Below, piece after piece: positions 18,656-27,116 of a DNA stretch of 64,000 bases. Origin of the DNA: Alistipes sp. (GTDB lineage Bacteria > Bacteroidota > Bacteroidia > Bacteroidales > Rikenellaceae); NCBI GenBank assembly GCA_017520545.1, contig JAFXFM010000018.1, forward strand, positions 62,001-126,000. Direction: 5' to 3'. The position numbers and the translations under genes are program-made. Every line of letters begins with the position of its first letter. Position 1 is the stretch's first letter. The notes under the pieces were generated by a model. The model did not search any database. It worked only from the letters and a program-made list of their open reading frames with translations, and was not told the DNA's origin.

Positions 18656-19063
18656 CTAAATGCGATTAAAGCCGGCAGCCAAGCCCTCAACTGCCTGATC
18701 GAGCCCCTGTTGCAGTTTCTTGCCCACCATCATTCGCATCATCATATTCAACTCGGCGTGCAGCACCAAACGAATACGTGTATCGCCCTCCGACACCTGA
18801 TGCAATTGAATCCAAAATGCAAAATCCATAGGCACCGTGCCGCCATCGCCAACAACCTTGATGTGCTTATTCTCCACCTTCTCCTCGATGCGCAAACCCA
18901 CCGTAAAGCCCTTGAACTTGAACGAACAACGCTCCTCGTCCGCCTGCCACTCCTCGACCTTATCTGCCACAGCCGGTGTCAGCAGCGAGAAGTTGGATAT
19001 CAGCGGAAAAATCTGTGCCGCCGAACGAAAAATCTGTTGTTGCTTCGAAATATACTCCTGCAT
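18656..19063 (-). CDS. SRPBCC (START/polyketide-cyclase-like) protein
   Basis: 135 residues with the helix-grip plan: N-terminal helix and strand (FRSAAQIFPLISNFSLL), curved sheet (RCSFKFKGFTVGLRIEEKV, TRIRLVLHAELN) and a long C-terminal helix (KKLQQGLDQAVEGLAAGF). Proteins of this superfamily bind hydrophobic ligands; no ligand or partner is evident here. Monocistronic, with a promoter at 19086-19093, divergent from the GDPD operon. Confidence 0.8.
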   Translation of the reverse strand: MQEYISKQQQIFRSAAQIFPLISNFSLLTPAVADKVEEWQADEERCSFKFKGFTVGLRIEEKVENKHIKVVGDGGTVPMDFAFWIQLHQVSEGDTRIRLVLHAELNMMMRMMVGKKLQQGLDQAVEGLAAGFNRI

Positions 19064-19085
19064 ACCTAGTCAGTTTTTCCAGCGA

Positions 19086-19093
19086 CAAATATA
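19086..19093 (-). promoter_or_regulatory. -7 box for SRPBCC gene
   Basis: TATATTTG on the minus strand 23 bp before the ATG. No clear TTG partner. Confidence 0.5.
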
Positions 19094-19114
19094 CAACTTT
19101 TTAATTATTTTTTA

Positions 19115-19122
19115 TATATTTG
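19115..19122 (+). promoter_or_regulatory. -7 box for the GDPD/permease operon
   Basis: TATATTTG on the plus strand, back to back with the SRPBCC promoter. It would give a ~115-nt leader before the first GDPD gene; a closer promoter is not visible. Confidence 0.45.
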
Positions 19123-19243
19123 TAGAGTTTTTGTACCATTTCTAAATGGCAATACACAATGATGCGGAAAATTTTACCACTCACGCTATTTCAAATTCGT
19201 ATAGAATAGATATTATTTAACCTTATAAAACTCATTTAACGCT

Positions 19244-20041
19244 ATGAAAAAAGTTTTAACACTTTTAGTTGCTGTGATGATTAGCTTCGCAGCATCGGCG
19301 CAATACAAAGCGCCAAAAATTATCGCTCACCGCGGTTTCCACGCCTCGGAGGGTGCAGCACGCAACTCGCTCAATGCCCTTAAAGCGGCACAGGAGGCGA
19401 AGATTTGGGGCTCGGAGTGCGATATTCAGCTCACGAAAGACGGCGAAGTTCTTGTTGTTCACGGTCCATCACACCCGGGAAACAAGAATGCAAAGCCACG
19501 AGTTAATGTAAACTACAGTACCAAGGAGAAGGTACAAGCTATACCTTTGGAGAGTGGCGAAACCGTGCCTACTCTCGAAGAGTATTTGCAGCAGATGACA
19601 AAGTCGAAGAATACGAAACTTATCATCGAGGTTAAGAATCAGCTCACTCCACAGCTCGAAACCGAGATTGTAGAGAAGACCCTCGCTTTGGTTGCGAAGT
19701 ACAACTTGGAGAATGAGGTCGAGTATATCGCCTTCCGTCCGTTTGTATGTTGGGAGCTTGCACGACTCGCTCCGAAGGGTACAAAGATTGCCTACCTGAA
19801 CGGCAACTACACACCTGAGTATTGCAAAGCTATGGGTTGCGCAGGTATCGACTACAACTACAAGACCTTGAAAAAGAAGAAGTATTGGATCAAGCAGGCC
19901 CACAAAAAGGGTATGTATGTAAATGCTTGGACCGTAAATAAGGAGGAGGATATCCGTTGGTGTATCCAGAATGGTGTCGATTTTATCACCACCGACGACC
20001 CGGTACTTGTTCAGAAAATCATTGATGAGATGTGCAAATAG
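19244..20041 (+). CDS. secreted glycerophosphodiester phosphodiesterase, paralogue 1
   Basis: 265 residues with a signal peptide (cleavage after ASAQ, ~20). The GDPD TIM barrel is complete: catalytic His-Arg in IAHRGFH (H29, R30), metal ligands E58 and D60 in GSECDIQLTKD, second catalytic H73 in VVHGPS, third metal ligand E129 in LIIEVKN. Family knowledge: it hydrolyses glycerophosphodiesters to glycerol-3-phosphate and an alcohol in the periplasm. The 'PENT' segment reads ARNSL. First of three tandem paralogues, 38 bp before the second. Confidence 0.9.
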   Translation: MKKVLTLLVAVMISFAASAQYKAPKIIAHRGFHASEGAARNSLNALKAAQEAKIWGSECDIQLTKDGEVLVVHGPSHPGNKNAKPRVNVNYSTKEKVQAIPLESGETVPTLEEYLQQMTKSKNTKLIIEVKNQLTPQLETEIVEKTLALVAKYNLENEVEYIAFRPFVCWELARLAPKGTKIAYLNGNYTPEYCKAMGCAGIDYNYKTLKKKKYWIKQAHKKGMYVNAWTVNKEEDIRWCIQNGVDFITTDDPVLVQKIIDEMCK

Positions 20042-20079
20042 GCACTGTTTGTTATTAACCAAAAATAGTAGAATGCACT

Positions 20080-20907
20080 ATGAAAAAGATATTTTTAGTT
20101 CTATTGGCAGCTGCAACCGCGATATCGGTATCGGCACAGCAGTACAAGGCTCCGCTTATCATTGCAAACGGAGGATTTCACCAGCACTCATCGAGTGGCG
20201 CGAAGAATACTATGAGTGCTCTGAAAGCCGCGCAAAAGGCGAAGTTCTATGGTTCGGAGTGTGATGTAAATCTCACAAAAGACAACGAGGTTTTAGTCGT
20301 TCAAAGCGGTGCACACCCACACCGCAAGGCGAAGCCAAAGGCTGACGTTCAGCGTTCAACTATCGAAAGAATGTTGGAGATTCCTTACACAAATGGTGAG
20401 TACATTTGCACCTTGGAGGAGTTCTTGGAGCGCGTAGCGAAGAAGCCTGGAACAAAACTCATCCTCGACCTCAAAAACCAAGCTACTCCACAGCGCGAAA
20501 CCATCTTGGTTGAGAAGGTGTTGGATATTGTTGCTCGCTACAATATGCAGAACAATGTAGAGTATATCGCCGACCACGCTTGGACCTGCCTCGAATTGAT
20601 ACGCAAGGCTCCGCAAGGGGCAAAAATCGCCTATATTGCAGGCGACTGCACCCCTTCATACATCAAGGCTTTGGGCTGCACCGGCATCGACTACAACTAC
20701 AAAACTTTGAAGAAGAGAAAGGGTTGGATCAAGCAGGCTCACAAGTTGGGTATGACCGTAAACACTTGGACCGTAAATAAGGAGGAGGATATCCGTTGGT
20801 GTATTCAGAATGGCGTCGATATGATTACCACCGACGACCCTGTTCTTGTGAAGAAGATTATCAAAGAGATGTGTCCTAAGCAGAAAAAGGAGAAGAAAAA
20901 GAGATAA
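20080..20907 (+). CDS. GDPD paralogue 2, predicted catalytically inactive
   Basis: 275 residues with a signal peptide (cleavage after SVSAQ). The fold is clearly GDPD: GSECDVNLTKD, DYNYKTLKKRKGWIKQAHKL and NTWTVNKEEDIRWCIQNGVD align with its neighbours. But the active site is altered: HR is Asn30-Gly31 (IANGGFH), the second His is Gln75 (VVQSG), and the third metal ligand Glu is Asp130 (LILDLKN). Both catalytic histidines are therefore missing while the frame is intact and signal peptide kept. Inference: a pseudoenzyme, perhaps a binding or regulatory partner of the flanking copies. A Lys-rich tail follows (PKQKKEKKKR). Confidence 0.88.
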   Translation: MKKIFLVLLAAATAISVSAQQYKAPLIIANGGFHQHSSSGAKNTMSALKAAQKAKFYGSECDVNLTKDNEVLVVQSGAHPHRKAKPKADVQRSTIERMLEIPYTNGEYICTLEEFLERVAKKPGTKLILDLKNQATPQRETILVEKVLDIVARYNMQNNVEYIADHAWTCLELIRKAPQGAKIAYIAGDCTPSYIKALGCTGIDYNYKTLKKRKGWIKQAHKLGMTVNTWTVNKEEDIRWCIQNGVDMITTDDPVLVKKIIKEMCPKQKKEKKKR

Positions 20908-20928
20908 CCGTTTTAAGTTATGACGTTC

Positions 20929-20973
20929 GAATAGGCCGAGTTTCGAAACCTCGTTTCGTCGCTCGGCTTATTC
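20929..20973 (+). terminator. hairpin between GDPD paralogues 2 and 3
   Basis: GAATAGGCCGAG and CTCGGCTTATTC form a 12-bp stem with one G-U pair around a 21-nt loop. There is no U-tract, so it may be an attenuator or processing/stability stem inside the operon rather than a full terminator. Confidence 0.45.
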
Positions 20974-20988
20974 AAAGAGTGTCGCAGT

Positions 20989-21783
20989 ATGAATAGATTA
21001 ACAACACTACTTGTCGCAATTATGGTTGCAACCACAGTATCTGCTCAATATAAGGCTCCGCAGATCATTGCCCACCGAGGTTTTCACGAGGCTGATGGCG
21101 CGGCAAAGAACTCGTTGAATGCACTCATCGAGGCTCAAAAGGCGAACTTCTGGGGTTCGGAGTGCGACATAAACCTCTCTAAGGACAACGAGTTGCTGGT
21201 GGTTCACGGCGATTGGCACCCGAAGAAGAGTGCTTCACCAAAGGTGCACGTTCAGCGTGCAACAAAGGCAGAAATTCAGGCAATACGCCTCACGAGCGAC
21301 GAGGTAGTACCCACACTCGACGAGTACTTGGCGCAGCACAGCAAATCGAAGGGGTTAAAACTTATCATCGAGTTGAAGAGCCACGCCACACCGGAGCGCG
21401 AAACCGAAATCGTGGAGCGCGTAGTGGCAAAGGTCAAGGAGTATGGACTCGAAAACGAGGTTGAATACATAGCGTTCAGCCAATTTGTATGCTCGGAGTT
21501 GGCTCGTCTTGCACCATCGGGAACAAAAATTGCCTATCTTTGCAGCAACCTTTCGCCTGAGCGATGCAAGGAGTTGGGTTGTACGGGCATAGACTACAAC
21601 ATCTCGGTATTGAAGATGATGCCGCAGTGGATACGTCAAGCACACGATTTGGGTATGACCGTAAATGCGTGGACCGTAAATAGCGAGCGTAATATCCGTT
21701 GGTGCATAAAGCATAACATCGACTATATTACCACTGACAACCCGTTACTCGCACGCGATTTGATTGAGAAGATGTGTCGTTAG
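20989..21783 (+). CDS. secreted glycerophosphodiester phosphodiesterase, paralogue 3
   Basis: 264 residues, signal peptide ending TVSAQ. Active-site set intact: H29/R30 in IAHRGFH, E58 and D60 in GSECDINLSKD, H73 in VVHGDWH and E128 in LIIELKS. It is closer to paralogue 1 than to paralogue 2 at these positions. It ends 16 bp before the permease gene, and the pair are likely cotranscribed. Confidence 0.9.
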   Translation: MNRLTTLLVAIMVATTVSAQYKAPQIIAHRGFHEADGAAKNSLNALIEAQKANFWGSECDINLSKDNELLVVHGDWHPKKSASPKVHVQRATKAEIQAIRLTSDEVVPTLDEYLAQHSKSKGLKLIIELKSHATPERETEIVERVVAKVKEYGLENEVEYIAFSQFVCSELARLAPSGTKIAYLCSNLSPERCKELGCTGIDYNISVLKMMPQWIRQAHDLGMTVNAWTVNSERNIRWCIKHNIDYITTDNPLLARDLIEKMCR

Positions 21784-21799
21784 ACTTTAATTTTTTTGT

Positions 21800-23071
21800 A
21801 TGGATTTCCGATTCAAAGTAGATGACAAACCGAGCCTCGGAGCAACCCTGCTCTACGGCTTGCAATGGTTGATGATTTGCCTTCCCGTAGTGCTTACAAG
21901 CACATTCGTAGCTCCCGAAGGCGAGATGGTCTGTTTCACGCAGAAGTTATTTGTAATTTGCGGTTTAACCATTATCGTACAGGTGTTATGGGGACATCGT
22001 TTGCCTTTGGTGGCGGGTCCTGCAGCCGTATTACTTATGGGCATTATCGCAGCCGCATCGCAGGGGCACACCGCCTCGACAATCTATCCGTCGATGGTTG
22101 TCGGCGGAGCATTGGTTACGCTGCTGGCTGCCGTCGGAGCGATGAAGTATATTCAAAAAATCTTCACGCCACGCATCGTCGCCGCCATCGTCATACTTAT
22201 ATCTTTTACTATGGCGAAGCCTATACTCGGATTGATATTCTCCGATATGGAGCACGCGGGGCTAGCTCTCGTTTCGACCGTAGTAGGCGTAGCAGTTATG
22301 GCGTGGGCAAACAGTGTTTTCAGGGGTATTTGGAAATCTATGGTCGTAATTCTTGCTATGATTCTCGGAGCGATATTCTACTACTCGATGACCGAATTTC
22401 CGAAGGAGTTTGTCAGCGATAGTGTTGCTCCGCAACTCGTTTTGTCGGAGTTCTCGCTCGATGCCGGCGTGGTTATCGCCTTCCTCTTCTGCTACATTGC
22501 CTTGCTTATCAATCAGGTGGGCTCGGTGCAGTCGCTCGGCGACTTCGTGGGTGCTGCCGAAATGAGCAAGCGTCAGACTCGCGGAGTGTTAATTACGGGC
22601 ATTATGAATATGGTAAGTGGTGTAGCCGGTGTTCCGGGACCTGTTGATTACTCACTCTCACCGGGCGTTGTTGCCTCGACATCGTGCGCCTCGCGCTACA
22701 CTATGCTACCTGCGGCGATAGCGATGGTTATCTTGGCTATTTTCCCCGAGGCCGTAGCTGTATTGCTCACTATTCCGAAGCCTATTATGGGTATCGTTTT
22801 GCTCTATCTGATGGCTACACAGGTGGCCGCCGGCTTGGAGATTATCCACTCGTCGAAGGCGGTACTTTCGTTCCGCGACGGATTGATTCTCGGTATTCCT
22901 ATTATGCTCACGCTGATACTCTCGTTCGTGCCGGCAGAGGCTATGCAGTCGGTGCCGTCGCTCCTCCGCCCTATCGTCGGCAACGGCTTTGTAATGGGAA
23001 TTATCGTGGTGCTGATACTCGAACACCTTGTATTGAGAACGGAAAACGGAAAGCGGAAAACGGAGAACTGA
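21800..23071 (+). CDS. NCS2-family nucleobase (uracil/xanthine-type) permease
   Basis: 423 residues with about 12-14 hydrophobic segments of the UraA/xanthine permease (NCS2) fold. Visible signatures: N-terminal LLYGLQWLMICLPVV, the QVLWGHRLPLVAGPAAVLL half-helix, NQVGSVQSLGDFVGA (the conserved N/Q-G and E/D region) and VPGPVDYSLSPGVVASTSCASR. Substrate is a uracil- or purine-type base; upp elsewhere in the window would use imported uracil. The last ~10 codons (RTENGKRKTEN) are translated from a CGGAAAA/CGGAAAG heptamer array, so the natural C-terminus has probably been replaced or extended. Confidence 0.88.
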   Translation: MDFRFKVDDKPSLGATLLYGLQWLMICLPVVLTSTFVAPEGEMVCFTQKLFVICGLTIIVQVLWGHRLPLVAGPAAVLLMGIIAAASQGHTASTIYPSMVVGGALVTLLAAVGAMKYIQKIFTPRIVAAIVILISFTMAKPILGLIFSDMEHAGLALVSTVVGVAVMAWANSVFRGIWKSMVVILAMILGAIFYYSMTEFPKEFVSDSVAPQLVLSEFSLDAGVVIAFLFCYIALLINQVGSVQSLGDFVGAAEMSKRQTRGVLITGIMNMVSGVAGVPGPVDYSLSPGVVASTSCASRYTMLPAAIAMVILAIFPEAVAVLLTIPKPIMGIVLLYLMATQVAAGLEIIHSSKAVLSFRDGLILGIPIMLTLILSFVPAEAMQSVPSLLRPIVGNGFVMGIIVVLILEHLVLRTENGKRKTEN

Positions 23072-23077
23072 AAACGG
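23040..23077. repeat. heptamer array (CGGAAAA/G) encoding the permease C-terminus
   Basis: Units CGGAAAA, CGGAAAG, CGGAAAA, CGGAGAA, CTGAAAA, CGG. The permease stop codon lies inside it. Confidence 0.85.
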
Positions 23078-23094
23078 ACCGCCGCGATTAAGTC

Positions 23095-23236
23095 GAGAGC
23101 AGAGACTGCTTGCAGACTATGCCAAGACGGAGCGGTGAAGCCCGAAGGGCAACCTACGCACGAAGCAAGAGCAGAGGGTGCAAGCACCCTCTGCCTTGCA
23201 AGAAGGAGGAAAAGCCTGCGAAGCAGGATTAAAACT
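23095..23236 (+). repeat. GAGAGCAGAG...GCAGG-TTAAA module, copy 1
   Basis: A 142-bp unit downstream of the permease: starts GAGAGCAGAG, contains the stem AGAGGGTGC/GCACCCTCT, and ends GGAGGAAAAGCCTGCGAAGC plus AGGATTAAA. A shorter copy is at 56894-56960, again following a CGGAAAG array. Another short heptamer stretch (ACTGAAA ACTAAAA ACTGATT) follows at ~23235-23256. Confidence 0.65.
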
Positions 23237-23289
23237 GAAAACTAAAAACTGATTCTTAATTTAATTAACGGCTAATAACTAATAACCAC

Positions 23290-23326
23290 AACAATAGAGG
23301 GAGCGATAATCGCTCCCTCTATTGTT
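23290..23326 (-). terminator. long perfect hairpin after the WG/LRR gene
   Basis: An 18-bp near-perfect palindrome (AACAATAGAGGGAGCGAT and its complement) 12 bp past the stop codon. The U-tract is poor, but position and strength suit a (bidirectional) terminator between convergent genes. Confidence 0.7.
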
Positions 23327-23338
23327 GCTATTATGCTT

Positions 23339-25300
23339 TTAGAAGTTGTATCCCACGATTCTATCCGCATAGCCGCGCCATACGCGAGCGCTCTTGTACA
23401 GAGTGGTTGATGATTTCGGTACATAAATTCTGAACGTCTCGGATTGCATACAAATATCGTTGAACGTGCTTTCGCCAAGTACAGGAGGATTCTCCGCCTT
23501 GCAATATGCAGCAGCGAGCAGGTGGCAATTTCCGAATGCACCACTTCCAATCGAGATTATACCTGTACCAAATGTGATGCTTGTGAGCAGAGAACAACCA
23601 TCGAAAGCACAGTCGCCAACCGTAGTAACACTATTCGGAAGTGTTATGTTAGAGAGTGCTGCACAGCCCTGAAAGCTACCCCAGCCAATATCCTTTACAC
23701 CCTCGGGGATAGTGATATTCTCCAATACCTCACAGCCATAAAAAGCGTAGCTGCCAATAGCCAACACACTCTTCGGAATAGAGACCTTTTTGAGCGAGAC
23801 GCAATCGGCGAATGCCTTCTCACCAACCGAGATAACGCCATCGGGAATAGTTATGCTCGTAAGTGATGAGCAACCGTCGAATGCGGCGAGTCCTATTTTT
23901 GTGATCGGTTTATCAAATTCGATAAGACCCAAACCATTTGCATAGGTATTCGATATGATTTTAGCCTCAATAGATTTCGACTTCGGAGTGATACGGCTTC
24001 CGTCGGCTGTGGTGTAGAGCAACACATTGTTAGGTGCACTAATCATTCTACCCTCCGAGTCGATAAAGTACAACTCATCGAGGAGTACCGCATAGCTATC
24101 TTCGCCCACACGCTTTATCTCCCGATACTTCATCATAGGCGCAACTATTTTGCCGTTCTTGTTTGCCAAACCGCTATTCTCTCCCACCGTTAGCTTCAAC
24201 ATATCGCTCGTGCCAAATTGCACGATATTATCATAAACGGGTGCAAGGAGCACTCCGCCCTCCAAGTTCCAAAGACCATACTTTCCATTGATGCACACCT
24301 TTAAGAAGTTGTTGCGGAATTTGGATATCTCGCTATACTCAACCTCTGCAACAACCTTGCACGTTGTGTCGATAAGACCATATCGGTCGTCAATGCGTAC
24401 ACGCCAAAGTGAGGTTGTGAAGTCGGAGATTTCGTTATACTGAACTTTCGCAGCGACCGTACCGTCGGCGTTCAATAGTCCATATTTGCCACCTATGCTT
24501 ACCTGTAAGTAGTTGTTTAGGAATTTTGATATTTGATCGTACTCGACATTGACGATAATCTTGCCGGCAGCATCCATAAGTCCATACTTGTCGCCTGTAC
24601 GAACTTTTAAGGTGTTGTATAGATATTTTGTAATCTCGTTGTATTGGAGCGGTGCTATGAGATTTCCGTCGAGGTCCATAAGTCCGCACTTATCGCCCAT
24701 CTTTGCCATTATAAGACTCTCCGAAAATTGGAATATCTCACTATACTGAGCAGGTGCTATCGACAAGCCCCTTTCATTCAGCAGTCCGAATTTATCGCCC
24801 ATACGCACCTTCAATAGTCTATCCACGAATTTTGCTATCTCATCGTACTGAATCGGGCAAATCTCCTTGCCGCTCAACGCAACGAAGCCCCACTTGTTGC
24901 CAATACGGGCAGATATCAAGTCGCTCTCCGTGAACTTCAACTCATCGTATTTGAAGGGAGTAACCTCCTTGGCATCGCACACAATACCGTATTTTCCGCC
25001 CTGCTCAACAAATGTATAGTTACCCTTGTTGGCACCTATGCTGTTATATTTCGGTTCGACCACAAACTTGCCGTCGGTGCCGATAATACCCCACAAGCCC
25101 TTGTAGCAGACCAAAGCATAAGAGCCTCGGAAGTTCTCCGCCTCCTCAAACTTCGGCTTAACGACAAAGCCCTCTTTGCCGCTCTTCTTCTCGCCCCAAT
25201 AGCCATACAAGGACTTCTTCGGGTGTTTCCTTGGCGCAAGGTTCTGCGCTGATAGAAGCATCGGCAATAACGCCAGCAATAGTATAAATAGTCGCTTCAT
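23339..25300 (-). CDS. WG-repeat / BspA-type leucine-rich-repeat secreted protein
   Basis: 653 residues, signal peptide ending LLSAQN. Residues ~30-390 are about 12 WG-type beta repeats (KYGLLNADG..., KWGFVALSGKEICPIQYDEI, KCGLMDLDGNLIAPLQYNEI). After a short linker come ~6 BspA-like LRR_5 units (~455-610: FDGCSSLTSITIPDGVISVG, FADCVSLKKVSIPKSV, FQGCAALSNITLPNSV). The C-terminus (IYVPKSSTTLYKSA...W) is the usual LRR_5 cap. No sorting domain of type IX secretion is evident. Function unknown; both repeats are typical surface or adhesion scaffolds. The two in one chain is an uncommon pairing. Confidence 0.85.
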   Translation of the reverse strand: MKRLFILLLALLPMLLSAQNLAPRKHPKKSLYGYWGEKKSGKEGFVVKPKFEEAENFRGSYALVCYKGLWGIIGTDGKFVVEPKYNSIGANKGNYTFVEQGGKYGIVCDAKEVTPFKYDELKFTESDLISARIGNKWGFVALSGKEICPIQYDEIAKFVDRLLKVRMGDKFGLLNERGLSIAPAQYSEIFQFSESLIMAKMGDKCGLMDLDGNLIAPLQYNEITKYLYNTLKVRTGDKYGLMDAAGKIIVNVEYDQISKFLNNYLQVSIGGKYGLLNADGTVAAKVQYNEISDFTTSLWRVRIDDRYGLIDTTCKVVAEVEYSEISKFRNNFLKVCINGKYGLWNLEGGVLLAPVYDNIVQFGTSDMLKLTVGENSGLANKNGKIVAPMMKYREIKRVGEDSYAVLLDELYFIDSEGRMISAPNNVLLYTTADGSRITPKSKSIEAKIISNTYANGLGLIEFDKPITKIGLAAFDGCSSLTSITIPDGVISVGEKAFADCVSLKKVSIPKSVLAIGSYAFYGCEVLENITIPEGVKDIGWGSFQGCAALSNITLPNSVTTVGDCAFDGCSLLTSITFGTGIISIGSGAFGNCHLLAAAYCKAENPPVLGESTFNDICMQSETFRIYVPKSSTTLYKSARVWRGYADRIVGYNF

Positions 25301-25340
25301 ATTACTTTAAGTTGTTTAGATTTCAAAACTTAGAATAGCG

Positions 25341-25348
25341 CAAAGATA
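25341..25348 (-). promoter_or_regulatory. -7 box for the WG/LRR gene
   Basis: TATCTTTG on the minus strand, 40 bp upstream of the ATG; upstream sequence is the heptamer array at 25358-25386, which occupies the -33 region. Confidence 0.55.
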
Positions 25349-25357
25349 CTTAAAAAA

Positions 25358-25386
25358 CGGAAAACTGAAAGCGGAAAACGGAAAAC
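25358..25386. repeat. heptamer array (CGGAAAA) at WG/LRR promoter
   Basis: CGGAAAA, CTGAAAG, CGGAAAA, CGGAAAA. It starts 10 bp upstream of the -7 box, so it spans the spacer and the expected -33 position. Confidence 0.8.
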
Positions 25387-25484
25387 TTTTAATATAGAGA
25401 GTAGTTAGTAGTTTTTTTAAAACCCTAACGCCTCTACCCTCTCGCTTCCCTAAAAAAAAATTTTTAATTCTTAATTTTTAGTTG

Positions 25485-25492
25485 TACCTTTG
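25485..25492 (+). promoter_or_regulatory. -7 box for rplS
   Basis: TACCTTTG, predicted start near 25499, giving a leader of ~159 nt before the rplS ATG. Confidence 0.6.
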
Positions 25493-25498
25493 CACCCG

Positions 25499-25657
25499 CG
25501 TATCAACCTCTTATATTGGGCAGTTGAGCAGAAGGCTTCGTAAATTGTGGTGTAAAAACCCCGATTGAAGAGGCGGGGATTAGACGGCAGTGTCCGACTA
25601 TGGTAGCGAAATTGCAGCGATAATGTTGAACGGAAACTAATAAATTTTGTTGCAACA
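25499..25657 (+). promoter_or_regulatory. candidate structured 5' leader of rplS
   Basis: The ~159-nt leader is GC-richer than nearby spacers and has local structure: CCCCG/CGGGG (25559-25578), a 7-bp hairpin TAGACGG/CCGACTA with one mismatch (~25580-25600), and a perfect 12-bp palindrome TTGTTGCAACAA directly ahead of the ATG. Autogenous leaders of L19 are known in other phyla; an L19-binding leader here is an inference. Confidence 0.45.
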
Positions 25658-26038
25658 ATGAACAAGGATTCATTAATTAGACTCGTGAACGAGCAGATGT
25701 GGACAAAGACAGATGCCGACATCCCTCAGTTCAGCGCAGGTGACACAATCACCGTAACTTATCGTATCATCGAGGGAAGCAAGGAGCGTTTGCAGAGCTT
25801 CCGTGGTGTAGTTATTCAGATTAAGGGTACAGGTAAGACCAAGATGTTCACTATCCGTAAGGTTTCGAACGGCGTGGGCGTTGAGCGTATCTTCCCTCTC
25901 TACTCACCACACATCGACAAGATCGAGGTTAATAAGTATGGTGTTGTTCGCCGTGCTCGTATCTACTACTTCCGTGAGCTTACCGGTAAGAAGGCTCGCA
26001 TCAAGGAGCGTCGTATGGCTGCTCCAAAGGCAGAGTAG
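25658..26038 (+). CDS. rplS: 50S ribosomal protein L19
   Basis: 126 residues matching bL19 throughout: [52 protein letters not shown] and the basic end [20 protein letters not shown]. It lies at the 30S-50S interface. Monocistronic: own promoter and leader upstream, terminator at 26064 downstream. Confidence 0.98.
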   Translation: MNKDSLIRLVNEQMWTKTDADIPQFSAGDTITVTYRIIEGSKERLQSFRGVVIQIKGTGKTKMFTIRKVSNGVGVERIFPLYSPHIDKIEVNKYGVVRRARIYYFRELTGKKARIKERRMAAPKAE

Positions 26039-26063
26039 TAGCGCTGCGTATTACAACAAAAGT

Positions 26064-26094
26064 GGGTTGTCGAAATTCGACAACCCTTTCTTTT
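26064..26094 (+). terminator. intrinsic terminator of rplS
   Basis: 11-bp perfect stem GGGTTGTCGAA/TTCGACAACCC followed by TTTCTTTT, 25 bp past the rplS stop. It overlaps the tatC stop by two bases and can also serve the opposite strand. Confidence 0.85.
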
Positions 26095-26893
26095 ACGCCT
26101 CTACCGATACCCGCCTCCGCTCGACCAACGCCACAATAGCAATACTCAACTCGTAGAGCAACCACATAGGCAGACTCACCAAAAAGAGTGTAAAAATATC
26201 GGAGGTCGGAGTGATGATCGCCGCAACAACCAAAATAAGCACAATGGCGTGGCGGCGATATTGGCGCATAAACGACGCCGTCAATATCGACAACTTCGCA
26301 AAGAGCCAGCACAATATAGGCATCTCGAAAATCACACCCATAATGACGTTCATACTCGTAAAGGTCGCCATATAGGAGCTGAGCGATATCATATTCACCA
26401 CCTCATCGCTAACCATATAGGTCGCCAAGAAGCGGAACGTAAGCGGAAATATCACAAAGTAGCCAAGCAACACGCCCAAAAGAAACATAATGTAGCCAGC
26501 ACCCACAAAGAGAATCGTATAGCGTTTAGCGTCGCGTCCGAGTGCCGGCACAACAAACTGCATAAGCGCAAATAACATATAAGGTAGGGCGCAGAACAGA
26601 CCGGCATAGAACGCCGTCTTCATATGCGCAATGAACTGCTGCGATAGCAGGGTGTTAATCATATCGACCGAGAAATCGGGTGCGGCAGTGCCCCATATAG
26701 AGCCCAACTGCGCAAGGAGCCGATATGTTATAAAATCTGATTTCGAGGGGGCTAAAACAACATCGAACAGCACATCCTTAAAACAGAACGCAACGATGCC
26801 AAAGAGCAGCGATATTCCTACTATTCGTAGGATTACACTGCGCAACTCGTCCAGATGATCCCAGAAAGAGAGATTATCGTCCTCGTGAGCCAT
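26093..26893 (-). CDS. tatC: Sec-independent translocase subunit TatC
   Basis: 266 residues with six transmembrane helices. Signatures: N-terminal LSFWDHLDELRSVILR, ending in the conserved Glu of the DHLxELR motif, PYMLFALMQFVVPAL and the FEMPILCWLF segment. TatC recognises twin-arginine signal peptides of folded proteins. It follows tatA by 9 bp; no tatB is present, as is usual in two-component systems. Confidence 0.95.
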   Translation of the reverse strand: MAHEDDNLSFWDHLDELRSVILRIVGISLLFGIVAFCFKDVLFDVVLAPSKSDFITYRLLAQLGSIWGTAAPDFSVDMINTLLSQQFIAHMKTAFYAGLFCALPYMLFALMQFVVPALGRDAKRYTILFVGAGYIMFLLGVLLGYFVIFPLTFRFLATYMVSDEVVNMISLSSYMATFTSMNVIMGVIFEMPILCWLFAKLSILTASFMRQYRRHAIVLILVVAAIITPTSDIFTLFLVSLPMWLLYELSIAIVALVERRRVSVEA

Positions 26894-26902
26894 CAGCCTC
26901 CG

Positions 26903-27097
26903 CTACTCCGATTTCTCGTCCTCGTTATCCTTCGCGCTATCCTCGATATCCTTCATTCCCTCTTTGAACGAACGGACACCCTTGCCCAAACCCTTCATAA
27001 GTTCAGGAATTTTCTTGCCGCCGAAGAGCAAAAGCACGATAAGGGCGATGATGAGAATCTCCTGCCAACCGAATGTACCAAATAAAAGTAGTTTCAT
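26903..27097 (-). CDS. tatA: Sec-independent translocase subunit TatA
   Basis: 64 residues: one membrane helix ([16 protein letters not shown]), the hinge [17 protein letters not shown], an amphipathic helix and an acidic tail. This is the pore-forming TatA/E type. Promoter TTG-N20-TAAATTTG at 27117-27147. Confidence 0.95.
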   Translation of the reverse strand: MKLLLFGTFGWQEILIIALIVLLLFGGKKIPELMKGLGKGVRSFKEGMKDIEDSAKDNEDEKSE

Positions 27098-27116
27098 AGT
27101 ATCAAAACATTTTTTG

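Noticed and set aside
20080..20907. Pseudogene call for GDPD paralogue 2
   Set aside because: Frame, signal peptide and most of the fold are intact; only active-site residues are changed, so pseudoenzyme fits better than decay.
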